Part shown: positions 23,883-33,416 of the stretch, piece after piece
Numbering within the stretch: the first letter of the stretch is position 1
Layout of the letters: each line of letters starts with the position of its first letter
From: Chloroflexota bacterium
GTDB taxonomy: Bacteria; Chloroflexota; Dehalococcoidia; Lucifugimonadales; Australimonadaceae
Assembly (NCBI GenBank): GCA_028874795.1
Contig: JAPPHT010000088.1
Coordinates: 3,905 to 47,100 of the forward strand
Direction of reading: 5' to 3'
Length of the DNA stretch: 43,196 bases
Translations under genes and position numbers: made by a program
Notes under the pieces: generated by a model
What the model saw: the letters and a program-made list of their open reading frames with translations, nothing else
What the model was told of the DNA's origin: nothing
Database searches by the model: none

Positions 23883-26800
23883 ATGAGAAGTTTGACCGCA
23901 AGGCCGACGCGGCCGCTGGTCGGTGACTCAGCACGTCAAGCCAGTCTCCTGCTCCTGATGTTGGCAGCGTTGGCAGGCTTCTTCCTGTTGCTCGAGTTCG
24001 TCGTCGCCCTGGTGTCCACGGGACCCAGGGACATACTGGCCGCCACATCCTCGCAGGAGAGGACGTTCGGCGTACCCAATGGAGTCGGACTGCTCCAGTT
24101 CCTGGTACTGCCCGTGTCCGTCGTCCTCGCATCGGCTGCACTGCTTGTGTCCGTCGGTTGGCCGCTGCGCAGGGCTTCCCTGCGGCCATCGTGGTCCCTC
24201 GCGCTGGGGATGCTGACTGCGACAGTCCTGATCGCTGCCGGAGCGTACCTGGCTTTCTCGGGGCTGCTGGGCAGCGCGGTCTCCTACGACGAGCACATGG
24301 TGCAACGCACCTACCTGGAATCGGAGAGCCTGGTCCTCCTGGCGGCATTCTTCCTGTCTGTCACGATCGCCGGGATACTCAACTGGAGACTGCTGGCGGT
24401 GTCTCTCGTGGTCTGGCTGGTCGCCGCGGGCGTCTTCGGTTTCCTGGACACCAAGCCCATCGACGGGCTGCTCCTGTTCCCCAGGACGCAGTTCCTGGAG
24501 GTGCCCGCCAGCTTTGCGGCGGTCGTGAAGGGCTTCCGGCAGACGGAGGAGGTATCGACCGGACAGCCTACGGGGTCAGCAACCACCACCGCCAGCACGC
24601 CCTCGGACACCTCCCTGCTGTCCGAAGTCACCGCGCTGCAGCTCCCTCCGCCGAGCAACGCGCCCGTGTTCCAGGTGACGGGCTCGGTCCATACCAGGTA
24701 TCTCAGGACGTCGACCGGCGACAGCTACAGTGACGGAACGTGGAGCCAGTCGGACCCGGCCACCGTCACGCTGGGGGAGAATACCCCTGTTCCCGATGCG
24801 CTGGGGTCGCTGTCCGGGCAGCTCCATCTGCCGACGGCAACTCCGCTTCACAAGTTCGCCGACCACATCGTGGTCTCGCCGATCGAAGGGACAGACACGC
24901 TCGCGGCGGGTGTGCTCCCGGTAGCCAGGAACCTGCAGAGCGTCAGCACGTCCGCTACGTACTTCCCGTTCAGCGAGACCCTTGCCGTCGATAGTCGTGT
25001 GCCCGGCTACCAGATGGAGTCGACTCTCCCACTGTTCGCGCTGGGACAGAAGATCGAAGCGCATCCGGTGGCGGACCAAACGTATCGGCAACTGCCTGAT
25101 GGACTGCCCCCGCGTGTCTATGAACTGGCGGAGCAGGTCGGGGGTGTCGCCTCCCCGTACCTGAAGGCCCGCCTGCTCCAGGTATACCTGCAGGAGGAGT
25201 ATCTCTACGGAGTCGCAGGCACGGAAGACGAGGCCCAGCCGCCCGCCGGCCAGGACCCGGTCGACTGGTTCTTGTTCGACCGCCGTGTGGGCACCAGCGG
25301 GAATTTCAGCAGCGCGTTCGTGGTGCTCGCGAGGGCGGCGGGAATCCCGGCCAGGGCTGTGTCCGGTTGGGTCGTGGCGAGACAGGAGGAGACGCAGACG
25401 GTCCATCGAAACCAGACCCACCAGTGGGCGGAGATCGCCCTGGACGGCCTGGGCTGGGTGACCATTGATCCCCTGCCCAGGGACGCCTTCACGGACGCCT
25501 ACGTGGACCACGCGCTGGTGGCCGCGCTCGACGAACTGGCCACCAGTTCGGCGCCGGAGGTCCGGGATGCGGTTGCCGGGCTGTGGAGCGGTCTGGACGA
25601 CCCGGACGCGCTGCGTCTGCTGTTCAAGGAGATAGACGCCGCTGAGGAAGCGAACGCCGTGCTTGCCGCGCAGACCGCCTTGGGCGTGCTGGCCCTCCAC
25701 TGGCCTATCGGAATCCTGCTGGTCCATGAAGACCCCCTCATGCGGGCTTCGGCGGCCTACGGCCTGGGGGTGCTGGCCGACGCCAAGGCGCTGAACGCGT
25801 TGATACAGGCCCTGGCTTCGGATGAGGACGCCCGGGTCAGGGTGGAAGCGGTCGATGCGCTGGCCATCCTGGGGAAGGGAAGGGCTGAGGAGTCGCTGCT
25901 GCGAGCGCTCGAAACAGACCCGGACGCGACCGTCCGGGAAGCCGCGGCCCGGGCGCTGGGCGCTCTGAAGACCGAGTGGACGGCGGACAGGATGGCGCCC
26001 GTTCTCTCCTCCGACGCTGTCCCGGAGGTGCGCGCAGCAGTGGCGCTGGCCTTGGGCGACATCAGGGAGAACGTTGCGCTGCTGCCGCTGCTCGACGCCC
26101 GGTCCGACGACGCATCGCCTGAGGTGAGGGCTGCCGCGGCTGAAGCCCTGGAAGAGTGGGACTATCCCGCACTGCTGGAGATCCTCCTCACAGCCGAGGA
26201 CCCACTCCAGAGGGCCGCGGCTGCCCGGCTCATTGGCGAGCGAAGGTACCCGGCAGCGTCACGCGACATGACGCCCGTCCTCAGTTCCGACCCCGCCCCA
26301 GTGGTCCGAGCAGAAGTGGCGCTGGCATTGGGGGAGATCAGGAACAGGGAAGCGCTGCTGCCACTGCTCGATGCCCGGTCCGACGACGAATCGGCTGACG
26401 TGAGGGCCGCGGCGGATGAGGCCCTGGACAGGTGGGACTTCGACGCACTGTTGTTGATCCTCGAGACCTCGACGGACCCCCTCCAGAGAGCTGCGGCTGT
26501 TCAGCTCATGGGGGAGCGAGGGTACTCCCACACCAGGGCGTTGGAGGCGTTGCTGCGAGCCCTGGCCACGGATGACTTCGCCCGGGTCAGGGCGGAGGCG
26601 GCCTTTGTGCTGGGGGAGATCGGGGACAGCGCGGCGCTGCGACCGCTGCTCGATGCCCGTTCCGACGACGGATCGGCTGAAGTCAGGGCCGAGGCAGTTG
26701 AGGCCCTGGCCAAATGGGACTTCTCTGCCCTGCTGTCGACCCTCGCGAACGCATCGGAGCCGGCCCAGCGGGCTGCTGCGGCCCAGCTCATCGGAGAGCG

Positions 26801-29800
26801 GGGATACGTCGAGGCGATACCCGCCTTGACCAGGGCCCTGGCCGACCCCGCTGAGGAAGTCCGCGACGCCGCACTGGAAGCCCTGGAAAGACTGGGCGCA
26901 GAAGTGACCAGACCGGACAGCGGCGAAGGCACCGACGGACAGGACGGCGACGGCGGCTCCGGACTACGGCTTTCGGCGGAGGACGTCGCCTCGCTCGCCT
27001 GGGCGAACGAAGCGACCCGCGATGCCGCGCTCAAAGCCCTGGAGGAACAGGGAGCCGAGGTAACGCGGTTGGAGAATGGCGGGGCGATCCTGAGGCAGGC
27101 CGATAGCGTTTTCTTTACCTTTGGAACGACGACGGGCCAGGGCGCAGAGTTGCCTCATATCCCGGTCATCGAAGTAACGGGGGCCGCCCACAGGGGCTAT
27201 CTGCGGTTGACTACGGGGGACGTCTACGAGAGCGGCGGCTGGAGGCAGTTGGACCCTGTAGGCATTCCCTACACGGCCGGAGCCGACGTTCCGGAAGAGG
27301 TGTGGGAGCGCTACACAGCCGCCTCAGGCGGGTTCGACGCCGTCCCCCCGGAAAGGCGGTCCTCCCAGTCGCTCTTCGGATTCCGGGATGAGGCGGTGCG
27401 CGTCGTTTCCGATCGCGTCCGAGTGCTCCCCGCCGGTCAACTGGACGAGTTGCCGATCGGCCTCATGCCCACCACGCCTGACCTGCAAGAGACGGATCTC
27501 GACGGGACCTACCATCCCTTCAGTGCCACCTTCTCCGCAGGGAGTCCGGTCACGGGCTACTCCTGGACGTCCCGCATCTCAACGTTCTCAGAGAGCCAGT
27601 ACAGAGCCGCGGCCGTCGTCACCGACCCCACCTACACGCAGTTGCCCGCGGACCTGCCCGCCCGCATCAGGGAGTTGGCGGAGCAGATCACCCAGTTCCA
27701 CGATTCTCCGTATGCCAAGGCGAAGGCGCTGGAGCGGTACCTCAGCACCCAACTCACCTACGGATTCGCCGACAGCGCCAGTCCCGCCGGACCGCCCGCG
27801 GGGCAGGACCCGGTGGACTGGTTCCTCTTCGACACCCGCCGAGGCACGTGCGGACAGTTCAGCAGCGCGTTCGTCCTCATGGCGCGCTCCGTGGGTATAC
27901 CTGCCAGGGTTGTCGCGGGATGGATGGCTGCGGCGACGCCCCGAACGCAGACGGTCTATACAGACCAGGCGCACCAGTGGGCGGAGGTCGCGTTGGAGGG
28001 TATCGGCTGGGTCCACTTCGAACCGACGGCCTCGGGCGGGGCGCCGTCTCGCGTGCTCGATGACACGACAGACGGTGCGGGCTCTGTGAGCGGCCCAGTC
28101 GACACGGCAACGAACATCACGCGGTGGCCTTCAGAGATCCGCCGCCAGACGCCGTTCGTGGTGGGCGGAACGGTGTTCACCGCAGGCGGACAGAACGTCA
28201 ACGGCATGACGGTCGAGATCTACATCAACGAGACGAAGGAGCACGGCGGCACGAAGATCGGGACGACCACGTCCCGCTCCGGCCGCTTCGAGGCAGAGGT
28301 GCAGCTCCCCGCGGGTATGGAGCTGGGCGGATACCAGCTCCTGGCCCGCGCGGTGGGGAACGACCGCTTCAATGAGTCCTGGAGCGACCCCGACATCAAG
28401 GTCTTCTCCGGGAACAGGATCGAGCTGAGCGGCCCCGCGGAGGTCGCGCTGAACGCGGCGGCCCTGTTCGAAGGAAGGCTTATCGAGGACGCTGGACAGG
28501 GAGTGGCCGGACGCGAGCTCGCAGTGACGTTCGATGGAAACGCGGCCCCGTCGGTGGTGACCGATGCGGTGGGCCGGTTCACCTTCTCCGGGACTTTCTC
28601 GCGCCTTGGACAGCACTGGGTGGAGGTGAAGATCCAGGGAGAGGAGTTCCTGCTGGACAACACGGCCCGCCTGGAGTTCGAGGTAGTCCGCCCGACGGAG
28701 GTTGAGATCCATGCACCTGCCTCCGTAGTGATAGGAGAGGAGTTCCTGGCGAGGGGACAACTGCGCGGGAGCGACGGGGTTGCGCTTCCGGGGAGACGTC
28801 TCGGCGTAAGGGTCGGCCGCGGCCCCGAACAGTCGGTCACCACGGACAGGGAAGGCTGGTTCGAGGTTGCCGGCACGGTATCGACGGAAGGTGAGTTCGT
28901 CGTCAGCGCCAGGTTCCGGGGCGAGGGGTCGGTGCTCGGTTCCAGCGGAACAGCCCGCTCTGCAGCAATGCACGCCGTAGAGCTGACACTGGAGGGGCCG
29001 CTCCGACTGGAGCGCGGTGAAGGAGCGACGTTCCAGGGCAGTGTTATGTCGGACACGTTCTCGCCCACCGACCAGGTCGAGTTGACCATAGAGGGCGCCG
29101 GAGACGGGTGGCGCGCCGCCGTGAACGTCGGTGAGGACGGGACGTTCGAATACGAGCATCCCTCCTTCGACCGCACAGGCGCACACACGCTTACGGTCCG
29201 CTTCGCCGGGGGAGAGTTCGTTGAAGCGGCATCGGCGGACCTCGCCTTCGAGGTGCTGGAGCCCACCGTCCTGATGCTCGACGGGCCCACGGTCGTACGC
29301 GACGGTGAGGGATTCCGGCTCACCGGAACGCTGCGTGAGCGTGGCGGGAGCCCGGTCCCGAGCGCCGCCGTGCAGGTCGTGAGTGGTGAGCCGGTCTCTC
29401 TGACGACCGACGCCGAGGGCAGGTTCGCCTGGGACGTCCAGGCGGCGTTCGAAGAGAGCGCCGCGCATGACCCGCACGAGTCCACGTTGAGCGTCGAGGT
29501 GGTATTCGAAGACACGGAGGAGCTGGGTCCCAGCCGCGCCACGCTGGACGTTGCAGTCGGGCTTCCGCGGATACTGGTGGAGCCGCTGCAACCGGTGGCG
29601 CGCGGCGGCGCGGCGGTCCTCCGAGGGACCGTCCTGCTGGGGACCTATCCCGTGCCCGGCACCGAACTGACCGCCGGTCCCGACGTAGTATTCAGGTCCA
29701 ACGACGTAGGCACGTTCATGCAGACGTATCCGGTGGCCGGGGACGAGCCACTGGGGACCGCCGAACTCGTGATTGCTGCCTCCGCGCTGGATGCCAGCGT

Positions 29801-30875
29801 AACAACGTCCCTCGTGGTCAAGTCCGCCGCCAACCTCATCGTGACCCCGGTCGGCAGGGTGCGCCCGGGGGGCACGACGTTGCTCCAGGCGACACTGCTG
29901 GACGACACCGGGACCGGGATGCCGCAGGCGGTCCTGCAGTCGAGCCGGGGCGTGGACGCCATCACGGACGAGTCCGGGACAGCGATGCTGGAGCTCGTTG
30001 TGCCGGGGACAGAAGCGCTGCCCGGCAGCTACCTGGAGTTCACCTACGCCGGGGACGACGTTCACACTCCGCTCAGCGTTTCGTATTTCTGGGAAGGCGC
30101 CATCACGCCGGCGGGATTCAACTGGCTCCTCTGGGTGGGGATACCCGGCCTCGTTGCAGTGGCGGCGGCCGCCGCCTACACAGGCAGGCGGCTCAGGTTG
30201 ACCCCGCTTGCGGCGCTCGCGCGCTGGAGGGGCGCGTCGCGAGGGCAGGTCCCGGCCCCTGAGGCAGTCGACGAGCGTGAAGGCGCCGAGGACGACGCAG
30301 GCCCGGCTCCCCAGCCGGTGCAACTGCGGGTCGCATTCCAGAAGGAGGCGGACCTGGCCGACGTCTGGGGGGTTGGCGAAGAGGTGAGCGTCACAGTGAA
30401 CGTGACCGCGGAGGGAGGGGCCCCCGTTGCCGGAGCCATCGTCGAGGTGTCGGTCGCCGGCGATGCCCCGCCGCAGCTCGCGGTCGCCGGCAGCGATGGG
30501 GCGTACACCTTCAGCTGGAGCGGCGCTGAACCCGGGGAGTACCCGGTGTCGGTGGAGTTCGCCGGCGATTACGACTACCTGCCATCCTCCGAATCGAGAA
30601 GCCTCCGGGTAGTGGACTTCCGCGAAGAGATCGTTCGCCTGTACGGCCTCTTCTGGGACTGGGCGAAGGAGAGGACCGACGGAGTGACGGAGCGCTCCAC
30701 GCCGCGAGAGGTGGAGTTCATCCTGGTGTCCCGTGGGCTCCCGATCCCCCAGAAGGCGCTCGATGAGCTCATCTCCCGGTTCGAGGAGGCGGACTACAGC
30801 GAGCATCCGATCGCGCGCCGACACTACGAGGCGATGTACCGGGCATGGAGCGCGGTGATGGAGGCTGAGCGATGA
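23883..30875 (+). CDS. Giant dual-transglutaminase / HEAT / beta-sandwich membrane protein (TgpA-like)
   Basis: 2330 residues. Order: five membrane helices (about 20-192); TgpA-type beta region and transglutaminase-like module 1 (about 255-535) with Ser472, His513 and Asp529, so the catalytic Cys is replaced; HEAT/PBS-lyase repeats (about 545-1006) with a 92-94-residue super-repeat; a second, homologous module (about 1085-1385) with Cys1323, His1364 and Glu1380; seven carboxypeptidase-regulatory or Ig-like domains (about 1416-2066); one helix (about 2079-2099); an eighth beta-sandwich; and a DUF4129-like end (about 2246-2330). Helix count puts modules 1, 2 and the HEAT array outside and DUF4129 inside. 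TgpA relatives have 650-750 residues and one module. First gene of the MoxR/DUF58 operon; probable surface protein-processing or cross-linking machine, by inference. Stop overlaps the next start (ATGA). Confidence 0.9.
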   Translation: MRSLTARPTRPLVGDSARQASLLLLMLAALAGFFLLLEFVVALVSTGPRDILAATSSQERTFGVPNGVGLLQFLVLPVSVVLASAALLVSVGWPLRRASLRPSWSLALGMLTATVLIAAGAYLAFSGLLGSAVSYDEHMVQRTYLESESLVLLAAFFLSVTIAGILNWRLLAVSLVVWLVAAGVFGFLDTKPIDGLLLFPRTQFLEVPASFAAVVKGFRQTEEVSTGQPTGSATTTASTPSDTSLLSEVTALQLPPPSNAPVFQVTGSVHTRYLRTSTGDSYSDGTWSQSDPATVTLGENTPVPDALGSLSGQLHLPTATPLHKFADHIVVSPIEGTDTLAAGVLPVARNLQSVSTSATYFPFSETLAVDSRVPGYQMESTLPLFALGQKIEAHPVADQTYRQLPDGLPPRVYELAEQVGGVASPYLKARLLQVYLQEEYLYGVAGTEDEAQPPAGQDPVDWFLFDRRVGTSGNFSSAFVVLARAAGIPARAVSGWVVARQEETQTVHRNQTHQWAEIALDGLGWVTIDPLPRDAFTDAYVDHALVAALDELATSSAPEVRDAVAGLWSGLDDPDALRLLFKEIDAAEEANAVLAAQTALGVLALHWPIGILLVHEDPLMRASAAYGLGVLADAKALNALIQALASDEDARVRVEAVDALAILGKGRAEESLLRALETDPDATVREAAARALGALKTEWTADRMAPVLSSDAVPEVRAAVALALGDIRENVALLPLLDARSDDASPEVRAAAAEALEEWDYPALLEILLTAEDPLQRAAAARLIGERRYPAASRDMTPVLSSDPAPVVRAEVALALGEIRNREALLPLLDARSDDESADVRAAADEALDRWDFDALLLILETSTDPLQRAAAVQLMGERGYSHTRALEALLRALATDDFARVRAEAAFVLGEIGDSAALRPLLDARSDDGSAEVRAEAVEALAKWDFSALLSTLANASEPAQRAAAAQLIGERGYVEAIPALTRALADPAEEVRDAALEALERLGAEVTRPDSGEGTDGQDGDGGSGLRLSAEDVASLAWANEATRDAALKALEEQGAEVTRLENGGAILRQADSVFFTFGTTTGQGAELPHIPVIEVTGAAHRGYLRLTTGDVYESGGWRQLDPVGIPYTAGADVPEEVWERYTAASGGFDAVPPERRSSQSLFGFRDEAVRVVSDRVRVLPAGQLDELPIGLMPTTPDLQETDLDGTYHPFSATFSAGSPVTGYSWTSRISTFSESQYRAAAVVTDPTYTQLPADLPARIRELAEQITQFHDSPYAKAKALERYLSTQLTYGFADSASPAGPPAGQDPVDWFLFDTRRGTCGQFSSAFVLMARSVGIPARVVAGWMAAATPRTQTVYTDQAHQWAEVALEGIGWVHFEPTASGGAPSRVLDDTTDGAGSVSGPVDTATNITRWPSEIRRQTPFVVGGTVFTAGGQNVNGMTVEIYINETKEHGGTKIGTTTSRSGRFEAEVQLPAGMELGGYQLLARAVGNDRFNESWSDPDIKVFSGNRIELSGPAEVALNAAALFEGRLIEDAGQGVAGRELAVTFDGNAAPSVVTDAVGRFTFSGTFSRLGQHWVEVKIQGEEFLLDNTARLEFEVVRPTEVEIHAPASVVIGEEFLARGQLRGSDGVALPGRRLGVRVGRGPEQSVTTDREGWFEVAGTVSTEGEFVVSARFRGEGSVLGSSGTARSAAMHAVELTLEGPLRLERGEGATFQGSVMSDTFSPTDQVELTIEGAGDGWRAAVNVGEDGTFEYEHPSFDRTGAHTLTVRFAGGEFVEAASADLAFEVLEPTVLMLDGPTVVRDGEGFRLTGTLRERGGSPVPSAAVQVVSGEPVSLTTDAEGRFAWDVQAAFEESAAHDPHESTLSVEVVFEDTEELGPSRATLDVAVGLPRILVEPLQPVARGGAAVLRGTVLLGTYPVPGTELTAGPDVVFRSNDVGTFMQTYPVAGDEPLGTAELVIAASALDASVTTSLVVKSAANLIVTPVGRVRPGGTTLLQATLLDDTGTGMPQAVLQSSRGVDAITDESGTAMLELVVPGTEALPGSYLEFTYAGDDVHTPLSVSYFWEGAITPAGFNWLLWVGIPGLVAVAAAAAYTGRRLRLTPLAALARWRGASRGQVPAPEAVDEREGAEDDAGPAPQPVQLRVAFQKEADLADVWGVGEEVSVTVNVTAEGGAPVAGAIVEVSVAGDAPPQLAVAGSDGAYTFSWSGAEPGEYPVSVEFAGDYDYLPSSESRSLRVVDFREEIVRLYGLFWDWAKERTDGVTERSTPREVEFILVSRGLPIPQKALDELISRFEEADYSEHPIARRHYEAMYRAWSAVMEAER

Positions 30876-33358
30876 GGAACGCCGCTTTCGCCCAGCGCCC
30901 GGCGCTGGCGGCCGCACTGCTGGCGGGCGGTGCGCTCGCGGCGCTTGTCCTGCTGTGGGGCGCCGACAGCCCGCTCTCCCAATTGCTGCGGCTGGACCTG
31001 AGCCTCCTGGCCCTGCCCGTAACGTTGTGCGGGGGCCTGCTGGCCTTGGGCAGGCTTGCCCTGTGGCTGCGCGGCACCGGGTTGGCGGAGCGCGTAACCC
31101 TCCGGATGCGGACGGGCAGGGAGGCGACGCGCGCCGTGCCTCTCGCAGCGGCGCTTCCTGTCGCCCATCGCGTGCTGACGGACCTCGGATGGACGGCGCT
31201 GGGGCTGGGACTACTGTCGTCCGCGTCAGCACTGCCGGGCGTGGTATCCCGTCACCCGTGGGCACCGGACATCGCCTCCCTTGCGCCCTATCTGCGTGGT
31301 TTCGACTCGTTCGCGGCGTGGGGCGTCCTGCTCCTGGCCCCGTTCATCGCCGCTCGAGCGGTTGCGGAGGCGCGGCCGCACGTGGGGACGGTCGTCGGCT
31401 TCCCGCGGGCCCACCTGGCCGCTTTCGTCGTTGCCTATGCACTGCTGGGGGTCGACGGCGCGCTCTCCTCCGCCTTTGCTCTGGGCGGGGCCTGGGCGTT
31501 GGCGGCCTTTGGCCTCGCGTTGGGGATATCCTATGCGGCCTCGGCCATCCGGCGGGCATCGGCGGCTGCGCCGCCCGACCGCCTGCCGCTCCTTCGCGCG
31601 GCGCTCCACGTGGCCGAGGCCGGGTGGCTCGTTGCGTTGTGGGTAGCAATCACGGCCCTGGCACTCGCTGCGGAGAGCGCGGCCGCGGGTGGTGGCGCAG
31701 TGGGCCCCGGCTCCGTGGACGCATCCTACGCGGCAGTGCTCTACTCCCTGTCGGTTGTGCAGGTCCTGGCTGTGCTACTCCCCTTTGCACTGGTCCACTA
31801 CGCGGGAGTGCTCCGGCCCGGCGTTGCCCGCATCCTGGGCACTCCCATCGGGCACCTCGCATCGCTGGCGGTCGTCTACGTTCTGTTCTCCGGCAGCGGT
31901 GTGCTGTCGACTGCATTTGCAGTCGACGTCTCCGGGATGCTCGCTGCGCTCATCGCTGCGACGGTCCTTTCCTACGCGGCGACGGTGCTGCGCAACGTGG
32001 CGAAGGTAGAGGTTCCGGAGCGTTATGCGCTGCTGACGGCGAACGGATCGAGGGCGCTGAGCGCGCTGGCCGTAGCCGCAGCCCTCGCGCTGGTTGTCGG
32101 GACTGCACTCGCGCACCTTCCTGTCGCCAACGCGGTGCTGCTGGACCGCCCGGGAACGAGAGACCTCGGTGAGGACTTCCTGCCTTTCCTCGGAGGGTTC
32201 TACGAAGCCCGGTACTCCATCGCCTGGTTGTCGTTCACGGCAGCCGCGATGCTCCTCCTGCCGCGCGTACTGAGTGGGCAGTCCCTCCTTCGCTACCGGG
32301 CCATCCTGTCTGCGGTGAGCTACTTTGCCGTGGGATGTTTCGCCTGGCTCACGGCATCCGGCCTGTCCGCGTTCGGACACGGCTTCACCTTTGGCGGCGC
32401 CATCACCGCGGCGGGCATGTTCTCCCTGGCGCTGACCCGGTTGGCGCCGTACGCCTCCACCTCCTCCAACCCCGCCGTGGCCGACGTCGCAGGGTGGCTC
32501 GCAGCATCCCAGGTCCGAGGCTTCGTGATCGGGGCAGCCGTTGCCTTCTATGTGCTGCTGCTCCGGCCCGTCGTCTACGAGATGCTATGGCTCGCTTCTC
32601 TCTACGAGTACATCGCGCTCCTGGTCCTGCTGCTGGCGGTGCTCATGAACGTGGTCAACAGGCTGCGCGTCGTCGCAAACACGCCCGAGACCACGGAGCC
32701 CGGGTGGGCCGACTGGTCCCATCACCGGCAGGTCCTCGAAAGCAAGGCAGACCCGCGGGCCGCGTTGACCGACGTGATGCGGCAGCGGTTCGTGGACCGC
32801 GGCGATTGGAAGCCCCTGTGGGTGTACCTGCTGGGGCTGCTCTATCGAAGCGAGGCTTCCCTGGACGCCATGGTGGCAGTCTGCCGTTCCCTTCGCCGCG
32901 GGGCGGTCACGCCTCTGGCGTGGAACGTCCTCGGCCGGAACCGCAGGGCGTCCACGAGAACAGCCGTCCTGGAACATGCCCTGGACACGGCGGGCTGGGC
33001 GCTGGCCTCTTCGGCGCCGCAGCTCGAACGCGTAAGTGAAGACGACGTGCGGAGAACGGGCGCGTTATACATCGACAGGGGGACGGATCCGGAGCCGCTG
33101 GCCGTGGCCCTTATCGTCGCCCACTGCCAGAGGGGTGATGATCCTCAGGAGGCCGTTGACCGCTGGTTCTCACTGCTGGACACGCCGGACCCGTTCATGC
33201 AGTGGCTTACCCGACGGTGGGGCAGGCCAGACACCAGGACCAGAACCCCGCTGCGTCGCCTGGGCCTGATCAATGAGGCGGTCGCCTCGCTCTTCGAGGA
33301 CGCGGAACCTGCCGGGTCAGGCAACCCGGGCTCAAACTACGAGAGGAGCCGCCCGTGA
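30872..33358 (+). CDS. Large polytopic membrane protein with soluble C-terminal domain, unknown
   Basis: 828 residues; ATG overlaps the stop of the giant gene by 4 nt. About 14-16 hydrophobic helices fill residues 1-600; none carries a transporter or enzyme motif I recognise. The C-terminal 210 or so residues are soluble and helical (KADPRAALTDVMRQRFVDRG, LEHALDTAGWALASSAPQ, DPQEAVDRWFSLLDTPDPF), perhaps an armadillo/TPR-like bundle. This tail includes the conserved-looking QWLTRRWGRPDTRTR. The strict coupling to the giant protein, and position before moxR and the DUF58 gene, argue that it is a membrane partner of that system. A translocation or scaffold role is only inference. It ends in a short disordered tail 58 nt before a strong ribosome-binding site. 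Confidence 0.75.
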   Translation: MRNAAFAQRPALAAALLAGGALAALVLLWGADSPLSQLLRLDLSLLALPVTLCGGLLALGRLALWLRGTGLAERVTLRMRTGREATRAVPLAAALPVAHRVLTDLGWTALGLGLLSSASALPGVVSRHPWAPDIASLAPYLRGFDSFAAWGVLLLAPFIAARAVAEARPHVGTVVGFPRAHLAAFVVAYALLGVDGALSSAFALGGAWALAAFGLALGISYAASAIRRASAAAPPDRLPLLRAALHVAEAGWLVALWVAITALALAAESAAAGGGAVGPGSVDASYAAVLYSLSVVQVLAVLLPFALVHYAGVLRPGVARILGTPIGHLASLAVVYVLFSGSGVLSTAFAVDVSGMLAALIAATVLSYAATVLRNVAKVEVPERYALLTANGSRALSALAVAAALALVVGTALAHLPVANAVLLDRPGTRDLGEDFLPFLGGFYEARYSIAWLSFTAAAMLLLPRVLSGQSLLRYRAILSAVSYFAVGCFAWLTASGLSAFGHGFTFGGAITAAGMFSLALTRLAPYASTSSNPAVADVAGWLAASQVRGFVIGAAVAFYVLLLRPVVYEMLWLASLYEYIALLVLLLAVLMNVVNRLRVVANTPETTEPGWADWSHHRQVLESKADPRAALTDVMRQRFVDRGDWKPLWVYLLGLLYRSEASLDAMVAVCRSLRRGAVTPLAWNVLGRNRRASTRTAVLEHALDTAGWALASSAPQLERVSEDDVRRTGALYIDRGTDPEPLAVALIVAHCQRGDDPQEAVDRWFSLLDTPDPFMQWLTRRWGRPDTRTRTPLRRLGLINEAVASLFEDAEPAGSGNPGSNYERSRP

Positions 33359-33416
33359 CCCATGGACGGGGATGCAGCGCACGCAAGGCCCGCGATCATC
33401 TGTAAGGAGGTTGGCT
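33359..33416 (+). promoter_or_regulatory. Intergenic leader with strong Shine-Dalgarno (TAAGGAGG)
   Basis: The spacer between the 828-residue membrane protein gene and moxR carries TAAGGAGG at 33403-33410, the best ribosome-binding site in the operon. It is 7 nt before ATG 33417, which opens a 17-codon frame, and about 53 nt before the likely moxR ATG (33463). No stem-loop with a U-tract is visible, so the operon probably reads through. Confidence 0.55.

Noticed and set aside
28131-31265. A 1044-codon open frame on the minus strand opposite the giant gene
   Set aside because: Its translation is Arg/Pro/Gly/His-rich and has no domain. The plus strand encodes continuous recognisable domains, so it is a high-G+C shadow frame.
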